From assembly GCF_020177335.1 (NCBI RefSeq), contig NZ_JAIVMG010000012.1:62001-126000 (forward strand): DNA of 64,000 nt, read 5' to 3'. Positions within the stretch are counted from its first letter, which is position 1, and each line of letters opens with the position of its first letter. Source of the stretch: Stappia indica (lineage in GTDB: Bacteria > Pseudomonadota > Alphaproteobacteria > Rhizobiales > Stappiaceae). The position numbers and the translations under genes were made by a program. Positions 52,849-60,881 of this stretch are shown piece by piece. The notes under the pieces are model-generated. The model made no database searches. It was not told the origin of the DNA and saw nothing but the letters and a program-made list of their open reading frames with translations.

Positions 52849-53004
52849 CTACTGCGCGCCCGGACCGAGGAGCACGTCGACCCGGCCCGCGACTGCCGTC
52901 AGCGCGCCGGCCACAGCCGGCAGCACCACCCCCGCCGACAGGGTCGCCGCCAGGGCGATCCTGCCGAAGGTGTTCAATGCCTGCTGTGCCCGGCGCTGGA
53001 TCAT
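52849..53004 (-). CDS. Small membrane protein, 51 residues, next to sdhA
   Basis: On the minus strand ATG at 53004 opens 51 codons ending TAG at 52849. The N-terminus is basic and amphipathic (MIQRRAQQALNTFGRI), followed by one hydrophobic segment (ALAATLSAGVVLPAVAGALTA) able to span the membrane. It begins 4 nt after the sdhA stop and ends 8 nt before the FkbM start, spacing that suggests a real operon member. I do not recognise a family. A role as a small accessory of complex II is a guess. Confidence 0.5.
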   Translation of the reverse strand: MIQRRAQQALNTFGRIALAATLSAGVVLPAVAGALTAVAGRVDVLLGPGAQ

Positions 53005-53008
53005 CGGC

Positions 53009-54838
53009 TTAGTAGACGCGCGCTTTCGGCGCGATCTTGGCCATGTCGATGCCGCCTTCCTCGAAGGTGGTCAGCGGCTCGGTGACCACCGCGCGATAGT
53101 CGAGCGTCACCTTGCCGGCCTCGTCGACGCGGGCCAGCGTGTGCTTGCGCCAGTTCTCGTCGTCGCGACCGCCCATCGGACCGTCCTTGTAGTCCTCGCG
53201 GGCATGGGCGCCACGGCTCTCCTTGCGCGCCTCGGCGCCATAGACCGTGGTGATCGCATTGGCCATCAGGTTCTCCAGCTCCAGCGTTTCCACCAGATCG
53301 GAGTTCCAGATCATCGACCGGTCGGTGACCTTGAGATCGGCGAGCTCGCCCCAGATCGCCGTCAGGCGCTGACAGCCCTGCTCCAGGCTTTCCTGGGTGC
53401 GGAACACGGCGGCGTCTTCCTGCATCGCCCGCTGCATCTTCTCGCGAAGACGGGCCGTCGGGGTGCCGCCATTGGCATGGCGCAGCTTGTCGAAGCGGGC
53501 CATGATCTTGTCGCAGCTTGCCTCGTTCGGCGTCGGCACGGCGGACTTCGGGTCGACCACCTCGCCGGCCTTGATGGCGGCGGCGCGACCGAAGACCACC
53601 AGGTCGATCAGCGAGTTGGAGCCCAGTCGGTTGGCACCGTGCACCGAGGCGCAGCCGGCCTCGCCGACGGCCATCAGGCCCGGCTGGATCGCGTTGGGAT
53701 CGTCCTTGGTCGGGTTCAGCACCTCACCCCAGTAGTTGGTGGGGACGCCGCCCATATTGTAGTGGACGGTCGGCAGCACCGGGATCGGCTCCTTGGTCAC
53801 ATCGACGCCGGCGAAGATCTTCGCCGATTCCGAAATGCCCGGCAGACGCTCGGCGAGGATATCCGGATCGAGGTGGTCGAGATGCAGGAAGATGTGATCC
53901 TTCTGCTTGCCGACGCCGCGCCCCTCACGGATTTCCATGGTCATGCAGCGCGAGACCACGTCGCGCGAGGCGAGATCCTTGGCCGACGGCGCATAGCGCT
54001 CCATGAAGCGCTCACCCTCGGAGTTGACCAGGTACCCGCCTTCGCCGCGCGCGCCCTCGGTGATGAGGCAGCCGGCGCCGTAGATGCCGGTCGGGTGGAA
54101 CTGCACGAACTCCATGTCCTGGAGCGGCAGACCGGCACGAGCGGTCATGCCGCCGCCATCGCCGGTGCAGGTATGCGCCGAGGTGGCGGAGAAGAAGGCG
54201 CGGCCATAGCCGCCGGTCGCCAGCACCACCATCTTGGCGGAGAAGCGATGGATCGTGCCGTCATCGAGGTTCCAGGCGATCACGCCCTGGCAGACCCCAT
54301 CCTCGGACATGATCAGATCGAGCGCGAAATACTCGATGAAGAACTCGGCATTGTGCCGCAGCGACTGACCGTAGAGCGTGTGCAGGATCGCATGGCCGGT
54401 GCGGTCTGCGGCGGCGCAGGTGCGCTGCACCGGGGGACCGTTGCCATAGTTCTGCATGTGGCCGCCGAAGGGGCGCTGGTAGATGCGCCCGTCCTCGGTG
54501 CGCGAGAACGGCACGCCGTAATGCTCCAGCTCGTAGACCGCCTTGGGCGCCTCGCGGGCCAGGTACTCCATGGCGTCGGTATCGCCGAGCCAGTCGGAGC
54601 CCTTCACCGTGTCGTACATGTGCCACTGCCAGCAGTCCGGCGTCATGTTCTGCAGCGAGGCGGCGATACCGCCCTGGGCCGCGACCGTGTGCGAGCGGGT
54701 CGGGAACACCTTGGAGATACAGGCTGTGCGGAGGCCCTGCTCGGCCATGCCGAGGGTGGCGCGCAGGCCGGCGCCACCGGCACCGACGACGACCACGTCA
54801 TATTTGTGGTCGACAAAGGAGTAGGCTTGTCCTGCCAT
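53009..54838 (-). CDS. sdhA: Succinate dehydrogenase flavoprotein subunit
   Basis: The 609-residue subunit oxidises succinate to fumarate. It shows the FAD loop [20 protein letters not shown], the histidine that covalently holds FAD in [11 protein letters not shown], and the active-site region [25 protein letters not shown] precedes ATG 54838, 4 nt after sdhD. Confidence 0.98.
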   Translation of the reverse strand: MAGQAYSFVDHKYDVVVVGAGGAGLRATLGMAEQGLRTACISKVFPTRSHTVAAQGGIAASLQNMTPDCWQWHMYDTVKGSDWLGDTDAMEYLAREAPKAVYELEHYGVPFSRTEDGRIYQRPFGGHMQNYGNGPPVQRTCAAADRTGHAILHTLYGQSLRHNAEFFIEYFALDLIMSEDGVCQGVIAWNLDDGTIHRFSAKMVVLATGGYGRAFFSATSAHTCTGDGGGMTARAGLPLQDMEFVQFHPTGIYGAGCLITEGARGEGGYLVNSEGERFMERYAPSAKDLASRDVVSRCMTMEIREGRGVGKQKDHIFLHLDHLDPDILAERLPGISESAKIFAGVDVTKEPIPVLPTVHYNMGGVPTNYWGEVLNPTKDDPNAIQPGLMAVGEAGCASVHGANRLGSNSLIDLVVFGRAAAIKAGEVVDPKSAVPTPNEASCDKIMARFDKLRHANGGTPTARLREKMQRAMQEDAAVFRTQESLEQGCQRLTAIWGELADLKVTDRSMIWNSDLVETLELENLMANAITTVYGAEARKESRGAHAREDYKDGPMGGRDDENWRKHTLARVDEAGKVTLDYRAVVTEPLTTFEEGGIDMAKIAPKARVY

Positions 54839-54842
54839 TTGT

Positions 54843-55232
54843 TCAGCCTCCGAAGCTGATCTTGAGAACGGCGAACACCGACGCAAGGCCGATGAAAACC
54901 GAGAAGAAGGTATTGCCCATCAGCGCCAGCAGCTTGGCGCCCTCACCGTGGACATAGTCCTCGATGATCACCTGCATGCCGAGCTTCATGTGATAGACGG
55001 AGGACAGGATCACCAGCACCATCAGAACCCCGACGAGGGGATTGGCGAGGGTCTCCACCACGTCCTCGTGATCGCCGCCCTGCAGCGCCACGATCAGGAT
55101 CACGAAGAAGGAGATCAGGAACACATTGGCGACCGCGGTGACCCGCTGGTGCCAGAAATGGGTGGTGCCGTCCTTGGCCGAGCCGAGGCCCTCGACCCGG
55201 GAAAGAGGGGTGCGCATGTCGTTCATCGTCAT
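54843..55232 (-). CDS. sdhD: Succinate dehydrogenase membrane anchor subunit
   Basis: The 129-residue protein has three membrane helices and the anchor's haem-binding/quinone region in [37 protein letters not shown] marks the first helix. GGGAG lies before ATG 55232, 6 nt after sdhC. Confidence 0.95.
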   Translation of the reverse strand: MTMNDMRTPLSRVEGLGSAKDGTTHFWHQRVTAVANVFLISFFVILIVALQGGDHEDVVETLANPLVGVLMVLVILSSVYHMKLGMQVIIEDYVHGEGAKLLALMGNTFFSVFIGLASVFAVLKISFGG

Positions 55233-55238
55233 TCTCCC

Positions 55239-55637
55239 TCAGCGAACCGCGTAGCCGATGACCCAGAGCAGGATCGTGATGGCGACCGAGCCGATGATCG
55301 TCGCCCGCGCCAGCCACTCGCGTGCCTCGCGGCCGAAACCGTAGCCCATGTCCCAGATGAAATGGCGCAGACCGCCGATCAGGTGGTGCACCAGCGCCCA
55401 GGTGAAGCCGAACAGCACCAGCCGCCCGAACAGCGAGCCGTACAGCTCGTTGACGAAGTCGAAGTACTCCGGTCCGGCAGCGGCGGCGACCAGCCACCAG
55501 GCAACCAGGATCGTGCCGACATAAAGCGCCGCGCCCGTGATCCGGTGCAGGATCGACATGACCATGGTGAGAATGGGTTTGTAGATCTGGATATGCGGCG
55601 ACAGCGGCCGGCTGTTCTTCATCCCGACGTCCGACAT
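55239..55637 (-). CDS. sdhC: Succinate dehydrogenase cytochrome b556 subunit
   Basis: The 132-residue haem b subunit starts with the conserved RPLSPHIQIYKPILTMVMSI and HRITGA, and has LVHHLIGGLRHFIWDMGYG with the axial His. Three membrane helices are clear. It is the first gene of the operon; the palindrome CGTTTACGTAAACG lies 34 bp upstream. Confidence 0.97.
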   Translation of the reverse strand: MSDVGMKNSRPLSPHIQIYKPILTMVMSILHRITGAALYVGTILVAWWLVAAAAGPEYFDFVNELYGSLFGRLVLFGFTWALVHHLIGGLRHFIWDMGYGFGREAREWLARATIIGSVAITILLWVIGYAVR

Positions 55638-55670
55638 GGGTTGTTCTCCCGTCTCCCCTAAGCCGCCTTA

Positions 55671-55684
55671 CGTTTACGTAAACG
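55671..55684. promoter_or_regulatory. Candidate TCA operator upstream of sdhC
   Basis: CGTTTACGTAAACG is a perfect 14-bp palindrome sharing its 10-bp core TTTACGTAAA with the site before mdh. It lies at about +24 to +37 from the predicted transcription start, the same offset as at mdh. Confidence 0.65.
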
Positions 55685-55713
55685 GTAGCTTTATCAGGGT
55701 CTTGTATCCCCGC

Positions 55714-55742
55714 CTTCTAACGCCAACATCGGGCGGCGTCAA
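55714..55742 (-). promoter_or_regulatory. Predicted sdh operon promoter
   Basis: On the minus strand TTGACG (55737-55742) and TAGAAG (55714-55719) are spaced by 17 bp. The leader is about 70 nt and contains the palindromic site. Confidence 0.5.
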
Positions 55743-55799
55743 AGTATCCTGTTGGATAAGCCGGGAGAAGCGGGCAACGAGCGCCGTGGCGATGCCCGG

Positions 55800-56480
55800 C
55801 TAACCACCCAAGGGGACAGGTGACCTATAGGTCAACCGTTTGTTGAGATGCACCATCATCACCGTGGCGAAGATCGGCGTCAGCAGGTTGAGCAGCGGGA
55901 TGGCCAGGAACCCGGCAATCGCCAGACCGGCGAGAAACACCGTGCCGCGATGGGCGCGGCGGAAGGCCTTCGCCTCTTCCGGCGCGCGAAAGCGCATGGC
56001 GGCGAATTCGAAGAACTCGCGGCCGAGCAGGTAGCCGTTGACCAGCAGGAAGGCGACCAGATTGACGCCCGGCACCAGCAAGAGGAACAGGGCCAGGAGG
56101 TTGCCAAGGATGACGATGCCGGTGAACTTGATCGCCTGGGGCACCGCCTGCGCCAGCGGCAAGGCCCTCCCCGGCGGATCGGCGGGATAGTCGCTGCGCT
56201 CCACCACCTCGGCGATATCGTCCTGCAGCAGGCCGGCAATGACGGCGGTGACCGGCGCCACCAGGAACCCGAGCACGAAGATCACGCCGATGCCGGTCAG
56301 GATCGACAGGGCGGTGTCGAGCCAGGGATAGGGCAGCGCGACGAACCAGGCGACGGCGCCGTTGAGCGCGAGCCAGACCAGCAGCAGCAGGGCCAGCGTG
56401 TAGCCCAGCGTCTTCCAGAAAATCGCCCGCAGTTCGGGCTGGAAAATCTGCGAGAGCGCGCGCAGCGCGGAGGAAATCAT
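55800..56480 (-). CDS. CysZ-like EI24 domain membrane protein
   Basis: The 226-residue membrane protein resembles the EI24/CysZ family: ALRALSQIFQPELRAIFWKTLGY, LGFLVAPVTAVIAGLLQDDIAEVVE, LVNGYLLGREFFEFAAMR and RGTVFLAGLAIAGFLAIPLLNLLTP. CysZ proteins move sulfate in some bacteria, but a transport role for this group is not settled. ATG 56480 lacks a Shine-Dalgarno; the frame is open to 56612. Confidence 0.87.
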   Translation of the reverse strand: MISSALRALSQIFQPELRAIFWKTLGYTLALLLLVWLALNGAVAWFVALPYPWLDTALSILTGIGVIFVLGFLVAPVTAVIAGLLQDDIAEVVERSDYPADPPGRALPLAQAVPQAIKFTGIVILGNLLALFLLLVPGVNLVAFLLVNGYLLGREFFEFAAMRFRAPEEAKAFRRAHRGTVFLAGLAIAGFLAIPLLNLLTPIFATVMMVHLNKRLTYRSPVPLGG

Positions 56481-56574
56481 GAGGCGCGAGTGTCCCGGTT
56501 GGTGAACGTCACCGCCTTCAGGTAGGTTCAGCGTGCGGCGATCACAAGCGTTTTCGCGTCCTGAGCAGCGCAGA

Positions 56575-57171
56575 TCAGCGGTCGATTGGCCGCCACACAA
56601 GCGCCCCGGCATCCTGCCCGGTCACAGCCTTGCGGGAAAACACGAAGAAGCCCCCGCCGCCCGCCGGCTGATCGCCAAGCCGGGAAATCGGCAATCCGCA
56701 CAGGTGACATTTCAGGAGGGTTCCAACACCGCCATGGCCGACGAACAGCACAGCCTCGTCCTCGGGGATGCGCGCAAGATGCGCCCCGACGCGGGAGACG
56801 ATGCGTGCCTGGGCGTCGGCGGCCCGTTCCCAGCCGCGCACGCTTGCCGTCGGCTCGGCGAAGAAGCGGTCGGCCACTTGTTCGAACTCCTCCGGCGGCA
56901 GATATCCGGTCGCGCTGCGGTCGTTCTCGTGCATCGCCTCATCGACAAGGACCGGCAGCGCGAGCCTTTCGGCAAAGACACCTGCCGTTTCCCGCGCCTT
57001 GCGTTCGTTGCTGGAAACGATATGCCGCAGATCCGCAACAAACGGCTGGCGCAAGCCGGCCCGCGCCCGCTGAAGACCGCGCTCGGACAACCCCCATTCG
57101 GGCACCGGCACCGCCGGGTCGATGCGAACCTCCGGGTGGGTCAGATAGATGCAATCGGCGGGCCGGCTCAT
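56575..57171 (-). CDS. Histidine phosphatase family protein with altered RHG motif
   Basis: The 198-residue product has the phosphoglycerate-mutase-like fold with WGLSERGLQRARAGL, SSNERKARETAGVFAERL, HENDRSATGYLP and the second catalytic His in VLFVGHGGVGTLLKC. The usual N-terminal RHG reads LTHPEV: the phosphoacceptor His is kept but its flanking Arg and Gly are replaced. Its ATG overlaps the nudC stop (ATGA), so both are cotranscribed. Confidence 0.85.
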   Translation of the reverse strand: MSRPADCIYLTHPEVRIDPAVPVPEWGLSERGLQRARAGLRQPFVADLRHIVSSNERKARETAGVFAERLALPVLVDEAMHENDRSATGYLPPEEFEQVADRFFAEPTASVRGWERAADAQARIVSRVGAHLARIPEDEAVLFVGHGGVGTLLKCHLCGLPISRLGDQPAGGGGFFVFSRKAVTGQDAGALVWRPIDR

Positions 57172-58142
57172 GCCGCCTCGATCCAGGAGCGAATCAGCCA
57201 ATGGGCGATGGACAGCGGCGGCGGGACCATCAGGCCTTGCGGATGGTCACTCGCCATCATGGCCCGCACCTCCTTGCGGGAAAACCAGCGGCAATCCTCC
57301 AACTCGCTTTCATCCATGCGGATCTCGCGGCTGGTCGCCGTCCCGTGGCAGCCCATCATCAGCGAGGCCGGGAACGGCCAGGGCTGGCTGGCCCGGTAGC
57401 TGACGGCCCCGACATGAATGCCCGCTTCCTCAAACACCTCGCGGCGCACCGCCTCCTCCACGGTTTCGCCCGGCTCGATGAAGCCGGCCAGGGTGGAATA
57501 GACGCCTTCGGCGATTTGCGGCGTGCGCCCCATCAGGCAGCGCTCGCCGTCGCTCACCAGCATGATCGCCACCGGGTCGGTGCGCGGGAAATGCAGGCTG
57601 CCGCAAGCGGGACAATCGCGCCGGTAGCCCCCGAGCGTCATCACCGAAGGGCTGCCGCAGCGCGAACAGAACCGGTGGGTGTCATGCCAATGAAGCAGTG
57701 CGCTGGCCTGTGCCAACATCCCCAACATGCCCGGCTCCAGCACGCCCTGCAGGGCGAGCGAGCGCAGATCGATCGGCTTGAGCGGTTCGCCCAGCGCCTC
57801 AAGCTGATCCGCGTCGATCTCCAGCGGCGCGGCGAACACCGGCGCGCCCTTTTCCGGCGCCCCGCCTTCCGGAGCGAAGCCCAACAGCAGACTATCCTCC
57901 ACCCGCATCGACAGCCGGTCGGCGCGGTCCCGCCGATGCAGCACGGACAGGGGCCGGCCCGGGCCCTGGTCCGACACATCGACCACCGGACGCTTGTCAC
58001 AAAAGAGCACGAAACGGGCCGCCTCCGCCGAAAAGTGGCGCGCGAGCCACTCCGCATCGCCGCGATGCTCGGACAGGCGCTCCAGCGGGTTGCCGTGAAA
58101 GGCGAAACCGGCGGCCGGAAGAGTGGCGGAACACAAGGTCAT
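57168..58142 (-). CDS. nudC: NAD+ diphosphatase / NADH decapping Nudix enzyme
   Basis: The 324-residue enzyme hydrolyses NAD(H) and removes NAD caps from RNA. The zinc ribbon (CSRCGSP...CPACGSL), the Nudix box within GFIEPGETVEEAV and REVFEEAGI, and the NudC-specific SQPWPFPASLMMG are all seen. ATG 58142 fits the family start; an open extension to 58238 overlaps the HIT gene and is rejected. It lies between the HIT and histidine phosphatase genes, all nucleotide-related. Confidence 0.95.
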   Translation of the reverse strand: MTLCSATLPAAGFAFHGNPLERLSEHRGDAEWLARHFSAEAARFVLFCDKRPVVDVSDQGPGRPLSVLHRRDRADRLSMRVEDSLLLGFAPEGGAPEKGAPVFAAPLEIDADQLEALGEPLKPIDLRSLALQGVLEPGMLGMLAQASALLHWHDTHRFCSRCGSPSVMTLGGYRRDCPACGSLHFPRTDPVAIMLVSDGERCLMGRTPQIAEGVYSTLAGFIEPGETVEEAVRREVFEEAGIHVGAVSYRASQPWPFPASLMMGCHGTATSREIRMDESELEDCRWFSRKEVRAMMASDHPQGLMVPPPLSIAHWLIRSWIEAA

Positions 58143-58200
58143 GAAGGCGTCCGATCCTGGCGGAAGAACAACGGGTGACGGTCGCTGGCGACGAAGCGAA

Positions 58201-58632
58201 TCACGCCCCCGGCCCGGAAGGGGCCATGCCCAGCGCATCGCGCAGACGGCGGATCAGCATCCCCGCCACGTCCTCCTCGTAGGGCAGCGGCACACCCTGC
58301 CCCCAGACGGGGCCGGGCCAGGCGGCATCGCCCTGGAAGCGGGCGATCACATGCACATGCAGTTGCGGCACCAGATTGCCCAGCGCGCCGACATTGAGCT
58401 TGTCGCAGACCGTCACCGCCCGCAGCGCCGAGCTGGCGGCGGCAATCTCGCGCATCAGCAGATGGCGCTCCTCCTCGTCGAGATCGAGGATTTCCGTCAG
58501 ATCGGGGCGCTGCGGCACCAGCATCAGCCAGGGGAAGCGGGCATCGCTCATCAGCCGCACCGCACACAGGCCAAGAAGGCCGACAGGCAATGTGTCCGCC
58601 GCCAGCCGAGGATCAAGCACAAAGGGCGTCAT
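58201..58632 (-). CDS. HIT domain hydrolase
   Basis: The 143-residue product carries the histidine triad in NVGALGNLVPQLHVHVIARF (HxHxH) and an upstream WLMLVPQRPDLTEILDLDEEE strand-helix typical of diadenosine polyphosphate hydrolases. It lies 58 nt upstream of nudC and probably leads an operon with it and the histidine phosphatase gene. Confidence 0.92.
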   Translation of the reverse strand: MTPFVLDPRLAADTLPVGLLGLCAVRLMSDARFPWLMLVPQRPDLTEILDLDEEERHLLMREIAAASSALRAVTVCDKLNVGALGNLVPQLHVHVIARFQGDAAWPGPVWGQGVPLPYEEDVAGMLIRRLRDALGMAPSGPGA

Positions 58633-58857
58633 TCAGGGACCATCCGTTGAGGTTCCCCGGCACTATATCGCGCCCTTGCCGCCGCACCACCCCCGACGCG
58701 CGCCGCTCCATCTCAAGAGGCAGATGCACAAGGCGCGGATTGAGGCTTGCCAAGGGCGCGCCGCTGCCGTTCCATTCGCCTGTCTATATCAAGGAGGGCG
58801 ACGTTGGGGGGAAGCGGCACGATGCCAGCATGCCTCGCCCGCGCCGAGGGAGGATCC

Positions 58858-60498
58858 ATGCTGCCAGCGGCCGAGAGTTACGATGATCTGACGACGCGGT
58901 TTCGCTGGCAGATCCCCGAGTTCTACAACATCGGCCAGGACGTCTGCGACAAATGGGCGGAGCGCGACCCGGAGCGCGACGCGCTGATCTGCATCGCCGA
59001 GGACGGGACCCGCGAAATCGTCAGCTTCGATGGCCTGCGCCGCCTGTCCAACCGGATCGCCAGGCTGCTGCGCGCCAGCGGCGTGACCCGCGGCGACCGG
59101 GTGGCGATCCTGCTGCCGCAGGCGGTGGAGACCGCCGCCACCCATATCGCCGCCTTCAAGCTCGGCGCCATTTCCCTGCCGCTGTTTCTCCTGTTCGGCG
59201 AAGAGGCCCTCTCCTACCGGCTGCGCGATTCCGGTGCCCGCGCGGTCGTCACCGATGCAGCGGGCGCGGCCAAGCTGGCGGCGATTCGCCCAGGCCTGCC
59301 TGACCTTGCCGAGGTGTTCACCATCGACGGCGCCCATCCCGGCACCCGCGACCTGCACGCGGAAGCGAGCGGGCTGCCGGACAGCTTCGAGCCGGTGAAG
59401 ACCAGCGCGGAAGATCCGGCGATCCTGATCTACACCTCCGGCACCACCGGCCAGCCGAAGGGCGCACTGCATGCCCACCGGGTGCTGCTCGGCCATCTGC
59501 CGGGGGTGGAAATGAGCCATGACTTCTTTCCCCGCCCGGGCGACCGGATCTGGACCCCGGCCGACTGGGCCTGGATCGGCGGCCTGCTCGACGTGTTGAT
59601 GCCGGCGCTGCATCACGGCGTGCCGGTGGTCGCCCGGCGCTTCGGCAAGTTCACCGCCGAGGCCGCCTTCGAGCTGATCGCCAGCGAGGGCATCCGCAAC
59701 GCCTTCCTGCCGCCGACGGCACTGAAGATGATGCGCGCCTTCGAGGACCCGGGCGCGCGCTGGAAGCTCGACATGCGCACCATCGCCAGCGGCGGCGAAA
59801 CCCTCGGCGCGGAGCTGCTCGACTGGGGCCGCCGGGTGTTCGGCGTCACCATCAACGAGTTCTATGGCCAGACCGAGTGCAACATGATCGTCTCCTCCTG
59901 CGGCGCGCTGATGCCGCCGCGCCCCGGCATCATGGGGCGGGCGGTGCCCGGTCACGATCTGGCCATCATCGATGCCGAGGGCCGACCACTGCCCGATGAC
60001 GAGGAAGGGGCGATCGCCGTGCGACGGGGCGATCCGGTGATGTTCCTGCGCTACTGGAACAATCCACAGGCGACGGAAGCAAAATTCGCTGGCGACTATC
60101 TTCTGACCGGCGACACCGGCGTGCGCGATGCGGACGGCTGGATCCGCTTCATCGGCCGCGATGACGATGTGATCACCTCCTCCGGCTACCGGATCGGGCC
60201 GGGCGAGATCGAGGACTGCCTGATCGGTCATCCGGCGGTGCAGATGGCCGGGGTGGTGGGCAAGCCGGACCCGGCACGCACGGAAATCGTCAAGGCCTAT
60301 GTGGTGCTTGCCGAGGGCTATGAGGCGGATGCGGCCCTTGCCGCCGAGCTTCAGGCCTTCGTCCGCCAGCGGCTCGCCGCCCATGAGTATCCGCGCGAGA
60401 TCGCCTTCGTCGACGCCTTGCCGATGACCACCACCGGCAAGATCATCCGCAAGACCCTGCGCCGGCAGGCGGAGGATGAGGCCGCGCACGCGCCCTGA
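58858..60498 (+). CDS. AMP-binding acyl-CoA synthetase
   Basis: The 546-residue adenylating enzyme has the AMP-binding signature IYTSGTTGQPKGALHAH, the motif TINEFYGQTECNM, FIGRDDDVITSSGYRIGPGEIE at the domain hinge and the catalytic Lys in TTTGKIIRKTLRR. The overall pattern is nearest to medium-chain acyl- or acetyl-CoA synthetases. GGGAGG precedes ATG 58858. Its product would feed beta-oxidation, as would the hydratase at 17785. Confidence 0.93.
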   Translation: MLPAAESYDDLTTRFRWQIPEFYNIGQDVCDKWAERDPERDALICIAEDGTREIVSFDGLRRLSNRIARLLRASGVTRGDRVAILLPQAVETAATHIAAFKLGAISLPLFLLFGEEALSYRLRDSGARAVVTDAAGAAKLAAIRPGLPDLAEVFTIDGAHPGTRDLHAEASGLPDSFEPVKTSAEDPAILIYTSGTTGQPKGALHAHRVLLGHLPGVEMSHDFFPRPGDRIWTPADWAWIGGLLDVLMPALHHGVPVVARRFGKFTAEAAFELIASEGIRNAFLPPTALKMMRAFEDPGARWKLDMRTIASGGETLGAELLDWGRRVFGVTINEFYGQTECNMIVSSCGALMPPRPGIMGRAVPGHDLAIIDAEGRPLPDDEEGAIAVRRGDPVMFLRYWNNPQATEAKFAGDYLLTGDTGVRDADGWIRFIGRDDDVITSSGYRIGPGEIEDCLIGHPAVQMAGVVGKPDPARTEIVKAYVVLAEGYEADAALAAELQAFVRQRLAAHEYPREIAFVDALPMTTTGKIIRKTLRRQAEDEAAHAP

Positions 60499-60578
60499 TC
60501 CGGCCGCCAGCGATGGGGACAAGGCTGTGCAAGGACGGCAGACCGGGAAAGCCGAGACGCATTTGTCCGGATTTTTCC

Positions 60579-60609
60579 TTGCAAACGGGGCGCTGAACGC
60601 CGATATATG
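60579..60609 (+). promoter_or_regulatory. Possible SRP RNA promoter
   Basis: TTGCAA (60579-60584) and TATATG (60604-60609) are 19 bp apart, longer than ideal. Transcription would start near 60615, at the 5' end of the SRP RNA. Confidence 0.35.
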
Positions 60610-60613
60610 CGCC

Positions 60614-60713
60614 CGGGAGGTTGGTGGTGGACGAGCCACTCGCCAACCGGGTCAGGTCCGGAAGGAAGCAGCCCCAACGAGTCGCGGCACGGGTCATCGT
60701 GCCAGCCTCCCAC
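60614..60713 (+). ncRNA. ffs: Signal recognition particle RNA (4.5S)
   Basis: The conserved core GGTCAGGTCCGGAAGGAAGC (60650-60669) is the Ffh-binding loop E signature. GGGAGG at 60615-60620 pairs with CCTCCC at 60706-60711 to close the rod, giving about 100 nt. The gene upstream of dnaX is conserved in alphaproteobacteria. Exact ends are estimated from the pairing. Confidence 0.93.
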
Positions 60714-60881
60714 CTCAAGCCTATCCCCTCCAGTCTCCGCTTCCCGCTCGCGGGAGCACCGATGCGCATGTTTCCGGCATGATCTTCGGTGGTCGCCTTG
60801 CGCGCGATCTGTCATGGACAAATCCGCCTTTGGCACGGATAGCCCTCTACATTGCGGCCAAGCGCCGTTAAGTTGGACGAC
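60714..60881. other. ffs-dnaX spacer
   Basis: This 168-bp spacer holds a TCCCGC/GCGGGA hairpin near 60745-60760 without a U-tract. No small gene is evident; a TTG-start extension of dnaX to 60852 is possible but unlikely. Confidence 0.4.
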
